The notes below the pieces were generated by a model. The model did not search any database and was not told the DNA's origin. It saw only the letters and a program-made list of their open reading frames with translations. Shown here piece by piece: positions 48,635 through 61,312 of a DNA stretch of 64,000 nucleotides; position 1 is the stretch's first letter, and each line of letters begins with the position of its first letter. The stretch covers positions 30,448,934 through 30,512,933 of the forward strand of contig NC_063151.1 in the NCBI RefSeq assembly GCF_020921035.1. The letters are read 5' to 3'. The stretch is from Rhodamnia argentea. Taxonomy: Eukaryota; Streptophyta; Magnoliopsida; Myrtales; Myrtaceae. A program made the translations under genes and the position numbers.

Positions 48635-48644
48635 AGTAAGAGAG

Positions 48645-51600
48645 ATGGCTGTAGAGAGTAGAGAGCGAGGAGGAGGGCAGGGGCTTCCACTCTTCGAGAC
48701 CAAGAAATTAGGCGGAGCAAGAATTGGTCACAAGGTGTTTGCTGCCACAATCTTGGGGTGCTTAGGGTGGATATGGGTGTACCGGTCCCTGCACTTGCCC
48801 AGGCCGGGAGAGAAGGGGAGATGGGCTTGGGTGGGGATGTTTGTCGCCGAGGTGCTGTTCGGGTTGTACTGGGTGGTCACCCAATCTGTCCGTTGGAACG
48901 CCGTGTGCCAGTATCCATTTAAGGAGAGGCTCTCACAGAGGTCGTTCCTCTTCTCGCGCTCGCACTAGCAATCTCGGTCCACGCTTATAAAATGATACGA
49001 CTATTGATAGTTCAAGGGTCGTAGTTTTCGAGTTAAAATCCGAGGTATTTGTACTATACGCATGTCATTACTCTATGTTAAATAAGTTCTCTCCCACACA
49101 GAAGTTAAGTACCCTTGGACCAAGAAGTTAAGATCAAGGTAAAAATTCCGAGCCCGAGCTAGACTTACTTCCCTTATGGATAGATAGAACAATAATGGAC
49201 ACTCTGGGCTTTAAGCTAACCAAATATGAACTATTTCAAGGATTTGACATTGGACTTTCTTCATCCCCTGTTGAAGGACACGTCTTCCAATTACCCTTTT
49301 TTTCACTTTTGAGTTACAAAGATAAACATTTCTAACAACGAATTTCACATAATTAGAGACATGGTTGTATAAAGTTTCTTTCAATTAGAGAAGGAGGGGA
49401 AAATATAACACTTCATTTTAGTTGAGTTCACAAGTGTGGGATACTTGTAATTTACCAAAGAAAATTTTTCGTTTTGTAGTGGATTATGTTGGCCAAAAGT
49501 GGATCCGATGTCTGATCCCGTGTGAAGTCATAGAGCCAGTAGGCCAACAAGACCCTTTCTTGCTTTTTCTGCTGGGTAAATAACGCAAACGATATCTAAA
49601 TTTTGGTCGACTATGTAATGTGATCAAACAATTTAAAATTTATTCAATATAACTCTTGAATTTTAGCACAACTGTAATGTTGTTTCTGAACTTTTAGTAT
49701 TTAAATATGATCCATAAACTTTTGGTATTTGTTCAATTTAGTATCCGGACTATGTGAAAATATTCAGTGTTGCCTCCGAACTTGAATTGATGAGAGGATA
49801 ATGTTGAATATTTTCATATTATCCCGGGACTGAATAGAACACGTACCAAAAGTCTATGGACTACATTGAATTATTAAATGTTTAGGAACGATATTGCACA
49901 TCGGGCTAATGTTCATGGATTATATTGGACAAATTTAAATTGCAGAAACCACATCGTACATTTGACCAAAATTCGGAGACTATTTGTGTCGTCATCCATT
50001 TTCTGTTTATATCGATGGGATAGTTTTTTAGTAGAGTCTCAACGGGGTTAAAGGGAGCAAATTTTCAATTTTAAAAATGGAGTAACGCAGTTGGCCAAAA
50101 ACCAAAAAAGTAGATGAAGATAATTAATGTTAAATTGGTGGAAACTCTGATGTGTTTTTGGTGTTTTCTCTTTCTATAAATGATTATAACGAAGAAAATC
50201 AATCAGAATGCAGAAAGTTACAGTAATCGACACTTGCGTCTTCTTGTGACATCGATTATGGAGCTCAACTGGTCATGCGTCATGACAAGGGTTTTAATAA
50301 TTCATGTAAAGGTCATGTCCCATTCGTTGCAGATACGAAAATGATCTACCTGCCGTCGACGTCTTTGTGTGCACGGCCGACCCGGAAGCCGAGCCACCGG
50401 CGATGGTGGTTAGCACCGTCCTCTCGGCCATGTCCTTCAATTATCCACCGGAGAAGCTGAGCGTCTATCTCTCGGACGATGGAGGGTCGGCATTGACATT
50501 CTACGCACTGCTGGAGGCCTCGAAATTCTCCAAGTGTTGGATCCCTTTCTGCAAGAAATTCAAGGCCGAACCGAGGTCTCCCGGGGCCTATTTCGCCAGC
50601 CATTCCGACATGGGACGAGAAGACGCCACGGCCGGAGAAGAATGGTTCGCTACGAGGGTAAGTTTCTAGTCTCTCTAGGCACTGGTGCTCGCTCATGCAC
50701 GCGTAAAAATATTGAGGCGTTGTTATTTCACCATTAAAATTCCATCTTCTTCTTCTGCTACAAAGAAACTGTATGAAGATATGAAGCATCGGATTGAAGA
50801 AGCCATGGAAAGGGGCAGCGTTCCGATGGAAGTGAAGGAGCAACATGAAGGTTTCTCGGAATGGAATAATCCAACCGTGACAAAGCGGGATCACCAGTCA
50901 ATTGTGAAGGTAAAGCATTGTAAATTAATTGATTAATCAATTAATTAATTAATTAACCTTACTAATTTCATTAAAAAAATACTTGACATTATGTAAGTTT
51001 CCAATAATTTTTTTTTTGTCAGATCGTAATTGATGGGAGACAAGGGGATGCTGTGGATGATGTTGGATGCAGACTACCAACGTTAGTGTACTTGGCACGA
51101 GAGAAGAGACCTCAATGCCCTCACAATTTTAAGGCTGGCTCTATGAATGCTCTGGTACTCTATATCCTTTAGTCTGATAATAATTCGAGGAAAGAAAGAA
51201 ATGGATACACATTAGGTTTATCTCATCGTCGAATCCGACAAAAGAAACCAAACATGATGTGCGCTGTCTACTGAAATGAATCGAAACAATGTCTTTTTGT
51301 TTTTCTTATCCGACATTATTTCACAAAACATAAATCAAATAACCTCACTTGAGTATATATTTCAACGTGGTCAGTATCCATTCGTTCAATTAAGCATAGT
51401 GTCACGGGTCTTCAAACTTTCCTATTAACATATTTTACCTTAACAATAAGTCTTTTCTAGTAATACGATGATTTAGTTTCATATTGCAATATTGCCTAAT
51501 TATGTCTAGTTTGTGATTTTCATGCACAGATTAGAGTGTCATCCGTGATAAGCAATGCGCCCGTAATCCTCAACCTAGACTGCGACATGTACTCCAACGA

Positions 51601-53489
51601 CTCGGATTCAGTACGAGATGCGCTGTGCTTCTTCATGGACGAAGAGAGAGGCCACCAAATGGGTTTCGTGCAATATCCTCAAAACTTCGACAACATTACG
51701 AAAAACGACATCTACTTCAACGTTTCTAGGGTTACCAATGAGGTAAAAGTCATCATCCATTCTTTCTCCTGCAGTGAGATTCAACTTGGTAGATATGAGA
51801 TTTTGTAAAGGATCACTATTAACCGTCTTAAAAACTTAAGCTGTTAAATTAAAGTGTGATTTAATATTTAATTATTGTATTGCTTCTAGTCACGCTTAAT
51901 CTAATCTTTTTGCATGAGGCTTGAAAATATTCAAAATGAGATTCCGTGAAAGCATTCCCAACTGTTTTAAAAATCTTAAGCTGTTAGACGAAAACGCGAT
52001 TTAATATTTAATTATTCTATCATATAGATGAAACCAACGGCTACCAAAGTGGGAAATGATTTTTCCATATGAAACGGCCCAGAACCGGTTCCTTTGCACA
52101 CCCCTCGCTTACGCTGTTGGACGAATGAGCCGTTTAATATTTAGCTTATGATACCATTATAAATGTAACTGGTGGAGTAACACGTTTGATGTTTTGGGTG
52201 CTGGAACGGGAAGATTGAGCTAAGAGAAGTGGGTGGATATGAAGCTGCTCCGTACTGCGGGACCGGATGCTTCCACAGAAGAGAGAGCCTCTGCGGGAGA
52301 CAGTACTCCCGAGACCGGGAACCAGAATGGAGCTGTGAAGCTAGGACTAGGAGGGATGAAACTGTCGAGAGACTCGAGGAAGACTCGAAACTTGTTGCTG
52401 ACTGCTCTTACGAGAAGGGTAGTCAATGGGGGAAGGAGGTCTGTCTCTCTCAAACACGCACACATTTCTGATGTTTCGCTGTCCTTGAAGATGCCTACAC
52501 ATGATGTTTCAACGCTTTTGCAGATGGGAGTGTCGTACGGGAATGCGGTAGAAGACATAGTGACGGGCCTGAGGATCCTGTCCCGGGGATGGAGGTCCGT
52601 GTACTACAACCCGAAGCGAGAGGCCTTCTTGGGCGTGGCTCCCAACACGCTCGACCTCTCGCTCGTCCAGTTCAAGAGATGGTCGGAGGGCATGTTCCAG
52701 ATATTCATCTCCAAGTACTGCCCCCTCGCCATCGGACATGGCCACATCCCCTTCGGAGCTCGGTTGGGTTACTGCATCTACCTCTTGTGGGCGCCTCTCT
52801 CCCTCCCCACGCTCTTCTATGTCGCCGTCCCTCCCGTCTGCTTGCTTCGTGGCGTCTCCCTGTTCCCTCGCGTGATTCTCTCGTCTCCCTCTTCATGCTC
52901 TTCCATCGATGGTCCCCGTTGCCGCATCTGAGTCTTTTCTTTTGGGGGGTTGCAGGTCGGGAGCCCGTGGTTCGTGCCGTTCGCGTGCGTGTTCCTAGCC
53001 AGAAACGCTTATAGCCTGGCCGAGGCCGTGAGTTGCGGAGCCACGCCCAGAGCATGGTGGAACGCCCAGCGGATGCTCCTGATCCGAAGGACGACGGCGT
53101 TCTTCTTTGCCTTCGCGGATGCCGTTCTCAACAGGCTCGGCCTCTCCCAGATTGCCTTCGACCTCACGGTGAAGGTGGCGACGGAGGACACGGCGGCGAG
53201 GTACGAGAAGGAAATCATGGACTTCAGTGGGAGCTCCATGATGTTCGTCTCCATAGCAACGTTGGCATTGCTGAATCTCTTCTGTTTGGTTGGTGGAATG
53301 ATGAAGTTTGGTGTGGACTTTAAGTTTACGGGGCAAATGGTTCTCGGGGGGCTTGTGGTCTTGCTCAATTCACCCGTTTACCATGCGCTGTTCATCAGGA
53401 GGGACAAAGGTTGCTTTTTAGCCTCAGTCGTGTTCAAGTCTTCTGTATTGGCTTCAGTGGCTTGTTTAATTGGAAATTTGATGGGCTGA
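48645..53489 (+). CDS. CslE: Cellulose synthase-like protein E
   Basis: Eight exons: 48645-48940, 50333-50657, 50766-50909, 51023-51154, 51530-51742, 52214-52438, 52524-52871, 52956-53489, in frame to 738 aa. Two N-terminal membrane helices precede a GT2 catalytic domain with SDDGG (146-150), LDCDM (DxD 316-318), [15 protein letters not shown] (454-456, in place of TED) and QFKRW (494-498). About six C-terminal helices follow. CslE enzymes sit in Golgi or other endomembranes and make an unproven hemicellulose-type polysaccharide. Intron 1 holds a foldback MITE; intron 5 holds fragments of two repeat families. Some splice sites are weak (donors GTCGTT, GTCTGT, GTGATT, and a purine-rich acceptor before exon 6), so exon 6-7 borders deserve transcript support. 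All motifs are intact. Confidence 0.92.
49574..49998. mobile_element. Foldback MITE, Mutator-type, in CslE intron 1
   Basis: The two halves are inverted copies (gggtaaataacgcaaacgat ... and, in reverse complement, tggatgacgacacaaatagt ...). They carry 'aattttggtc' and repeated 'ttgaacttt'-like words. The flanking 9-mers TTTTCTGCT (49565-49573) and TTTTCTGTT (49999-50007) differ at one base, fitting a 9-bp target duplication. It is non-coding, and a strong hairpin is expected. Confidence 0.7.
51820..52115. repeat. Repeat fragments in CslE intron 5
   Basis: Two pieces containing 'cttaagctgtta' and 'gatttaatatttaatta' are reverse-complement relatives of the 10195-10400 repeat. They are followed by 'gaaccggttcctttgcacac' and 'ccct' (about 52083-52108), a right-end remnant of the hAT family seen at 15936. 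Confidence 0.45.
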
Positions 53490-53635
53490 TTAAAAAAATG
53501 AGTTCGAGATTGATATTGTGAGAGTTACAGTTGTAATTTGATTTCTTTTGTTGGGAGTTTACTTATATGGATGTTTTACTATTGCACTTAATTTCTTCGA
53601 CACTATAGTTGTAATTTGTCAATAGCTTACAAGTT

Positions 53636-54847
53636 AGCAGAGATGAGCATTGGTTTGCATGCGAACCTAGTCGGTTCTGGGTGTTCCGTCAGAGGGTTAG
53701 AACTACCGGTTCTAAATCGTATGAATAAACCCGTACTATATGTACAGGAGACTCAAACTCGGGCTAAAGAACACTAGAAGTGCCAAAACTTGTGTACGGC
53801 GCTCACTTTAGTGCCAAAACTTTCAAAACGATCATTTAAGTGCCAACTTTTTTAAAAAACGATCACTTGATTGCCAACTTCAATTTCAGGTGACGTGGCT
53901 TACCGGAAATCCGACACGTGCTTTTTTTATTAATATTTGAGCCGACGTAGCTCGGTAGAGTTGACACTAAAGTGATCGTTTTTTAAAAGAATTAGCACTT
54001 AAATGATCATTTTTAAAAAAAGTTGGCACTTAAGTGATCGTTTTGAAAGTTTTGACACTGAAGTGATCGTTTTTCAAAAATTTTAGCATTTAAGTGATTG
54101 TTTTGAAAGTTTTAGCATCGAAGTGAGCTCCGTACACAAGTTTTGGCACTTGTAGTGTACTTAAGCCCTCAAACCCGGATCTCTCGCTTTGCTTTGAGAT
54201 TAGTTTCACGCCACTTCATCATGTGAAATCAACACATGATGTGTTTCAAAAACTATTAGAACAGGTCTCAAGTTTGAGCCCCGTGGAACAAATTTTGTCT
54301 AAAGTCAGTCTGACTTGTGCTTCCTATCAACTTTTCGGCGGTCGATCATCATGGACCTTGACAATGTAGGAAGGAAAGAGAGAACGGGAGAATGGGCGCA
54401 TCGCTTCTCGAAATATGAAGAAAGAGAGGTGCTCCTCTCTTATTGAATGAGAGAAGAAGATAAGACGAATTTCGTTTAGAATAGCAGAGAAAAGAGAATG
54501 CGATGATGGAGGCATGGCGGGCCATCCCCCTTTGTCCTTTCTATTGAACGCCGCACAAAAAGGAAGGAAGAGAAGAATGACCCGGGAAAACGTTGGAGCG
54601 AGACCGCCTCTTGGACTTTTTTATTCACAATAATTTAATTGACTAGGCCACTCAGATATAATCAAGAGTTCTAAATAATTTCTTTAAAGATTTTTTTTAA
54701 GATTAAAATTAAAAAAATTCGAGCCTGTCCAGGCAGTCCGGTAGGGCGGTTCCACTCCTAAATTCAAGAATCGGACCTTCGTCCTTGGCAGCCGGACCGA
54801 ACTATTTGATCAATCTCGATCCGATCGGCCTTTTTTTCTCACCCCTA
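53636..54847. mobile_element. Probable hAT-like element, degenerate
   Basis: A left end (tagcagagatgagcattgg) and right end (tctcacccctaa) resemble the termini of the 11217 element. Subterminal 'accggttct' and 'ggtagggcggttcc' words fit the family. No matching target duplication was found, so the limits are uncertain. It contains the nested 53761-54168 MITE. Confidence 0.35.
53761..54168. mobile_element. Mutator-type MITE
   Basis: Left end GGCTAAAGAACACTAGAAGT and right end, in reverse complement, GGGCTTAAGTACACTACAAG; both then read GTGCCAAAACTTGTGTACGG. Flanks TCAAACTCG and TCAAACCCG give a 9-bp duplication with one mismatch. Subrepeats of 'aagtgatcgtttt' fill the arms. Short relative of the 18166 element without a GC core. 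Confidence 0.75.
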
Positions 54848-56214
54848 ATAATTGCAATGATCAAACTGACATTAAAAGCACTTACATAAACTAGTAAACC
54901 ACCCTATTCTTCTGTGCACGTTTAAAATATGGATATGTGTTTCAAATACATAGAAACCAGTTTTATTGGACCGCCTTGGGATCGGATTAGATCGGAAATC
55001 AATCATCCCTAATAAGTATACCCGAATGATCAAGTCAATTAAATTCTTGTCATCAAAATTTGCGAATGCCTTTATGAGATTGAGATATTATGAGGCCTAA
55101 ATATTGTATATATCATTTTTGAAAACTAAAGTCTTGAGTTGTTTGAATATGATTGTAATCTTCATTGTATCACTCGATCTATGATAGAATCCTGTGCCAC
55201 TCTCCCCGTAAATGTAGATCACACCGACCGAACCCCATAAATCCAATTTCATTCGATTGCTCCCGCTTGGAACGATACCTTCTGCAAGCAACAAAAATAA
55301 TCACAATAACGATAAGGACACTTCAATTTTAAACGACTAAAAGCACAACCCAAACAAATAAACTCTACCATTCTTTCATTTCATCAAATCAGACTGTAAT
55401 TTCTCTCATCCGACAGAAGTCTCTCTCGTCATGCACTATTGCTGCCTCACCTCATCTCGGCCTTGCTCGGTCGTCATTGCCATTGTCGCCTTGTCTTGCT
55501 GAAGCAACTCTGCTCGCGGCTCATGATGCTCTCTGAATCTAGAACTTTATGCCGGCGGGGGGATCATAATGAATTACTATGTTACCATAATTTATGTTTG
55601 CAAACCCGAAGCCATTAGGTTCCTGGCAAATGGCTTTTGGCAAATTTTTTACGAAGTTACGTAAAAAAGCAATTGCATTTCCAGAGGCCTTCGAGTCGAA
55701 GCAGGTGCGGTGGTGCTTTGGGCTTTGAGCATTTCTAGAAAGTTAACACATTCTTTTCTTTCATCTTTACCGTGGCTAAACTTTCATTATTATGAAAATA
55801 TCTTCACCTTATGTGATGTTGCCGCCGAAGGGCTCAGGCCACTAGCGACGTCAGATTTGGTGCCGACGATGCTGATTTGGCTAGTAGCCTCGCCACCCAA
55901 GTGGCTGAGTGAGAGACCAAAGGCAAGGCTACAGGTGCCAAATCTGGCCTCATTGGCCGCCCATCCTTCATTGGTTTTGAGTTTTTTTTTTTTAAATAGC
56001 AAAAGTCATTTGGAAAGCATAATTTTTCTCAAATAGTATATAAACCAAAGTTGTTTTCCAATACACTTTTACATTACAATTTACCAAACATCACTTACAT
56101 TTCGAAAATTCCTTTTAACATAAAATCCTTTGCATTTTTCTAAAAATTTTCTCCAAAAGCCGAATCAAACACACACTTGGTTCTTGACCCTCGTTTGCTC
56201 CATACATAGGTTAC
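54848..56214. other. Intergenic repeats, no gene
   Basis: A solo element end (reverse complement of the 5366 remnant) lies at about 54955-55015. A moderately GC-rich block at 55815-55970 (ctcgccacc, tggcctcattggccg) between AT-rich flanks resembles the core elements, but no paired ends were found. Confidence 0.4.
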
Positions 56215-56530
56215 CGGATAATAGCACAAATGGTCCATGAACTTTAATCCAATATACAATGTCGCTCATAAACTTTAAAGTTGTGCAATGGGGTCCACGA
56301 ACTCTGGATCAATGTCCAATGTAGTCCCTAGATTTTTAATCTGTTCAATGTGGTCTATGAAACATTAATATATATTCAATATGACCCATGTATTATACAA
56401 AAATGTTTAAGAGTTCAAGGACCATATTGAATAAATTAAAATTTTAAGGACGACATTACATATTAGACCAAAGTTCAAGGATCACATTAAGCAAATTAAA
56501 AATTCAATAACCACATTACACATTTTGGTA
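56215..56530. mobile_element. Foldback MITE, relative of the 60456 copy
   Basis: Left half 'ggataatagcacaaatggtc' and inverted right half share 'tggtccatgaactttaatcc' / 'ggaccatattgaat'-type phrases with the copies at 49574 and 60456. The right terminus is less clear. Confidence 0.6.
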
Positions 56531-58221
56531 AGATGATGTCTTGGGCAGTTACACATCGAGGACCTAAAAGGGGAAAGACCTTTTCCTATGGGAGTAGGAA
56601 AATCATGGTCGGGATAATACACCCAAATCCAATGGTAGGTAAAACTTATTAGACACCCCTTTCTTAGCCTATACGAAAGCATTTTCAAAGCAACCCGACG
56701 ATATCCTTGGAAAATTGGGACATTTGCTAGGATTTCAAATCAAATTAATGCAAATGAGTTGTTAGAAAGCAGATACTTTCATATAAATTAAGGTCGCAGT
56801 TCTGGCACGTAACTAAATTGCACCCCTACTTTGACTATTAACCGACATGATAATGGAAAAGTTATTCAAAAGGGACTATAATCACACAAACAGAAAGTTT
56901 TAAGGACAAAAAAATCTCAATTGTCAATTATTCCCGCTGTCCCTTAAGGATTTGAAGTTGGCCCCTCTCAACATGATATGGTGTTGCCACTTATGCTCTT
57001 TCTCTAACACGCGCGGGTTTAACGCGTGCACACTGAAAAGAAGAAGAAGAAAGTTGGGGACCTGCGAACCGGTTTGGAGTCGGCCGGTTCGATTCTGGGA
57101 CATTTGCTTATAAATATCACCCGATTTTCGATTATAAGAATTTGGAATTGGCCCTGACAGAATAGATTCCCGATTTCTAAATTGACAACATAATGAATGA
57201 AAATTTTCTTCTGGCAAAAAAAAAAAAGGAAAATCGACAACCCATTCCTCCCCATGCTCAATCACCCCTATTGCTCAGGCCAATGGATTCGTCTCGAAAA
57301 AGTACGTGAAATAAAAAAAAAATTCGTCTCAAACGGACGCCCGAGCGATGAGATATGCTCTTCCAAAGTTTTGTCCTTTTTTTACTCGTTTCCACTCTTT
57401 TGCTGTGGTTTTTAATCTTTCCATGCGGTTTTTAACTCTTTTGTTGCGGTTTCTCGAAAATACTAAAAAAATAGGAAAACCCATCTAGACGATCTCGAAT
57501 CGCAAAAATCCATCGTTTGTCACCGCCAACGGCGGTGAATATTGATTAGGATGCCGTTTCGCTTCAACCGACCGAATTTGAGCCCGATCCGATGTCGTCG
57601 ACCCGATCTGCCGGTTCTTGATACATCACCGTTTCGCCTTCCGATTAGATTTCTGTCTGTCCAATAGATGAATATATCATGAAAATCTCATTTTTTTTTC
57701 ATTTATCTTACTAATTTTATTTTATGAATATTTTAAATTAATTACATAATTACAACATTATTTATTAATTATAGATCTTAATAAATTTTTACATTAATTA
57801 TTGCTAATTATGTTATAAAGATAAGCTTCACATGAAAAAAATTATAAATAAAATAAATATAAACATGTTAAAAAAATATGAAATAAAATAAATATTATAA
57901 ATATAAATAATTAAAACACTTAAAAAATGAAATTAAAAAAAAAAAAAAAAAAAAGAAGCCCACCATGAGTACTGGCACCGGGCCCAACAGGGGCTGCTCG
58001 GCGATTGGGCTGCCGAGCGAGACCCAAATTGGTAAATACTTTTTAAAAAAAAATAATTTCGTAAATATTTAAAAAAAATTAAATTGGAAAAAAATCCAGT
58101 TTTCAACTCCCTTGTGTTGTCCACACTTTTGCTTGCATACCTTTAAATAAAATGTCCATGGGCGTTGACAAAACTCATTTGTGGAGAGCAAGAGAGAGAG
58201 AGAGAGAGGCACTTTTATAAA
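56531..58221. other. Intergenic AT-rich stretch
   Basis: No gene is recognised. It contains an A-run near 57936-57954, a short GC block at 57960-58025, and a (GA)n repeat at about 58192-58207. Confidence 0.45.
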
Positions 58222-59066
58222 AGGAAGCTTTCATCCTAACGATCTGACAATCTTGTCGATTATTTCTAACTTTCCGATCATGCAATCTCCGAATGAATGA
58301 GTGCTTTATGAAAAACACACGGTGATGATGTGTGAATCTACAGTTGAAATTGTACCATTCTTGACGATCGGAAAATCATTTTTCCGTATAAAATTGTCAA
58401 CATCCTTTCACAATTTTCCAATTACCGATTTTTCACTAGCTTCCCCTCTTTTATTTGCGTGACTTACTAACATTTGGAATTTACTAACTCTTTATATAAA
58501 CTTACCAACTTAATTAGAGTGGCTTATCAATTTGTATCGGACCAAAAATGAGATCCCGAATTTCAATGTGAGAAGGAGAGTCTATTTATAAAGAGATAGT
58601 CTTTTACTATGGTCATCTAATTTAAATTACGCATCAATGTTTACTCGTTCCTTTTTTTCAATTGAACAACTTTTCTATTGAGTGCCCCACTTTTGTTTGT
58701 CTTGCTTATCAACCCTTTAATTTACCAACTCTTATGAGAACGTACCAATCCAAATCATCACCTAAGATTATGTTATTAACTTTCATATTTGAGTTAATTA
58801 GCGATATATATTTGAATTTTGTAATTTATAAATTTTTCACTTGGTTTACAAACTTTTATTCATCTATTTTAGTAATTACTTAAATTTATCAATTTTAATT
58901 AGAAGGGAAATGATATCCCGACAATATTGTCAAGGACGATACAAACTCAACTGTAGATTCATATATCATCACCGCGTGTTTTGCATAAAATACTGATTAA
59001 TTAGGAGATGTGTGGTCAGAAATAATTGACTGTCTTGTCAGATTGTCGAGCTAGTAGCTTTCTAAT
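58222..59066. mobile_element. Large inverted-repeat element
   Basis: The left arm (58222-58395: gacaatcttgtcgattattt, then cacggtgatgatgtgtgaat) is the approximate reverse complement of the right arm (58898-59066: atcatcaccgcgtgttttgc, then agattgtcgagctag). The spacer holds repeated 'ttaccaact' phrases. Arms are related to the direct repeat at 47228-47650. No transposase. Confidence 0.6.
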
Positions 59067-59412
59067 TAGAATTAAAATTAAAATGACTTACCAATTTTCC
59101 TCCAATCAAGTTAACAACTAATTTTGGCCACCAATGTATTTATGTTGTTTTTTAACTGCCGACTACTATTCTCTCTCTGAACAAAGAAAAACTTTTATTA
59201 CCAGCTTTTTCACACTTGCCAATTTTTTGAGAAACCAATTTTGGGAAACAAAACAGGGGCATCGCCCAAGATATCACTTGAAGATTACTAGGAACGATCA
59301 TGTTCTGTCTCTACTGCTTCGATAAAATTGGGCGTAGGTGCATACTAATCCTCAAATCCGGATGATTCTTAATCTATCTCACTTTCAACGTCAGAAACTA
59401 TATGACGACATG

Positions 59413-60281
59413 AGATGGTCGGAGGGCGATTTCCAGATCTTGCTGTCCCGATACAGTCCGGCGTGGCACAGGGTCGGGAAGATCGGCCCCGGCCTCATGA
59501 TGGGCTATCTCCCCTATTGCCTTTGGGCTCCTAATTGCTTGCCTACTCTCTATTACACTATCATCCCCTCGCTTTGCCTCCTGAAAGGCATTTCGTTGTT
59601 TCCAGAGGTATTTTTCACACATCTTACAATGTTACTGTGTTCCGTTTTCAATTGCAGGGCATTCAACAAGTCAATTTCATCCTATCGGACAAATAAATCA
59701 TGGTACTTTTCAGCTATGTTCGTGTTGCTATGAATCAGGTTACAAGCCCCTGGTTCATTCCATTTGGATACGTGATTTTTGGCAAGTACGCTTATAGTTT
59801 GGCAGAGCACCTCCGGTCCGGCGGCACGGTCCTCGGTTGGTGGAACGACCAGAGAATGCGGCTCTACAAGAGGACCAGCTCTTACCTCTTCGCCATCATC
59901 GACACCATGGTGAAACTGCTGGGGTTCTCCGAGACGGCATTCGTGATCACTTCGAAGGTGGCTGAAGGAGTCGCCCAGCGGTACGAGCAGGAGACAATGG
60001 AGTTCGGGCCCGCGTCCCCGATGTTCACCATTTTGACCGCTCTCGCTTTGCTCAACTTGGCTTGCTTCCTCGGCATGGCATTGAAGGGGGTCGTGTCTGG
60101 AGGTGCCGGGTTCTCCGGATCGATGTCACTGCAGGTGATTTTGTGTGCAGTTCTGACTGTCATCAATGTGCCTGTCTATCATGGCATTCTAAGGAAGGAT
60201 GAGGGCAAGATGCCGATTTCTACAACAGTTGCATCAATTGTGATTGCAGTATCTGCCTGCACGATTTTTGTTTCCTTTTGA
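59413..60281 (+). pseudogene. 5'-truncated second copy of CslE
   Basis: Only the end of exon 7 (59413-59607, beginning RWSEGDFQILLSRYSP and ending KGISLFPE) and exon 8 (59739-60281, VTSPWFIPFGYV ... to the stop) remain, with normal splice signals (GAG/GTATTT and CAG/GTT). The preserved part is open and gives the last QxxRW residues plus C-terminal membrane helices. The catalytic domain and all earlier exons are missing, and unrelated repeats precede it. It diverges clearly from the intact CslE 6 kb upstream, so the duplication is not recent. A short 5' exon elsewhere cannot be excluded, but a functional enzyme is not possible. Confidence 0.85.
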
Positions 60282-60455
60282 TAGTAAATTAGATGACTCA
60301 TGTGGTTTTTGCCTTTGAAAATCACTGTGGAACACATAGTTTATGAGGCTTCTTCTGTTATCATCAAAGGGATGCACATTGTTAACACTGCTGGCGGGAA
60401 AAATAAATCGCAAGCAACTTTTATCACACTTTTAGCTGTAGGCTAAAAATATCTT

Positions 60456-60813
60456 GGAAAATAACACGAATGGTCCTTAAACTTTGATCCAATATGCAAT
60501 ATGGTCTATTAATTTTTAATTTGACCAATATGGTCTCCGAACTTTAATCCAATGTGCAATGTAACTCCTGAACTTTGAATTTGTTCAATGTGATTCCTAA
60601 ACTTTTTGAGCATGTTCAACTAAGTCTCCGAACTATAAAAAAAATGTCCATTGTCGTCTCTTAGTTCGGGGACTAAGTTGAATATGTTCCAAAAATTCAT
60701 AGATCATATTGGTCAAATTAAAAATTCAAGTATCTCATTAGACATTTGACTAAAGTTTATGGATCACATTATATATTTGGTCAAAACTCATAGATCATTT
60801 ATGTCATTATCCC
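60456..60813. mobile_element. Foldback MITE with perfect 9-bp target duplication
   Basis: The left end GGAAAATAACACGAATGGTCC pairs with the right end in reverse complement (GGGATAATGACATAAATG). Identical 9-mers AAATATCTT flank it (60447-60455 and 60814-60822), indicating Mutator-type insertion. It lies 175 bases after the truncated CslE copy. Confidence 0.85.
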
Positions 60814-60822
60814 AAATATCTT

Positions 60823-61312
60823 AAGCAACTTTTATCGCTACACCTCGCTCTTAGTCGTAAAATTTTATTTGTCCGTGCTTCATATCGGTAGACTTCATTA
60901 AGTGTCTATGAATGTAAAAAAAAAAAAGCATTGATAAAAAAAACCCATGATATTTTTTTTCAGGTCAGTTGTTTACATCTTATCAACATTTTTATGAAAT
61001 TAACAGTATTGTTATAGTTTGCAAATTCACAATTTTTTGAACTATCTTATTGACTTTTACTCATATAACTTACTAACGTTCTGAATTTTACTCTTCTATG
61101 AAATTACGAACATAGCTTATGTCATATTTTATTATCAATTATTTTGTGGGTACCAACTTTCACTGAAGTTACTTACCATCTTTTCATGTTTTATCAACTT
61201 TTCTATGTCATTACCAACTTTTATTTGTCATGGTTTGCAGGTCATTGTATTTACTCAACTCATTGGTAAGATTACCATTGTAATTTGTATAAACTCTTTT
61301 CTAAGTTGCTAA
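60823..61312. repeat. 'Taccaactttt'-type degenerate repeat
   Basis: From about 61000, phrases like 'ttactaacgttc', 'taccaactttcactg' and 'attaccaacttttatttgtc' recur. No coding function. Similar to 58470-58890 and 62740-63010. Confidence 0.35.
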
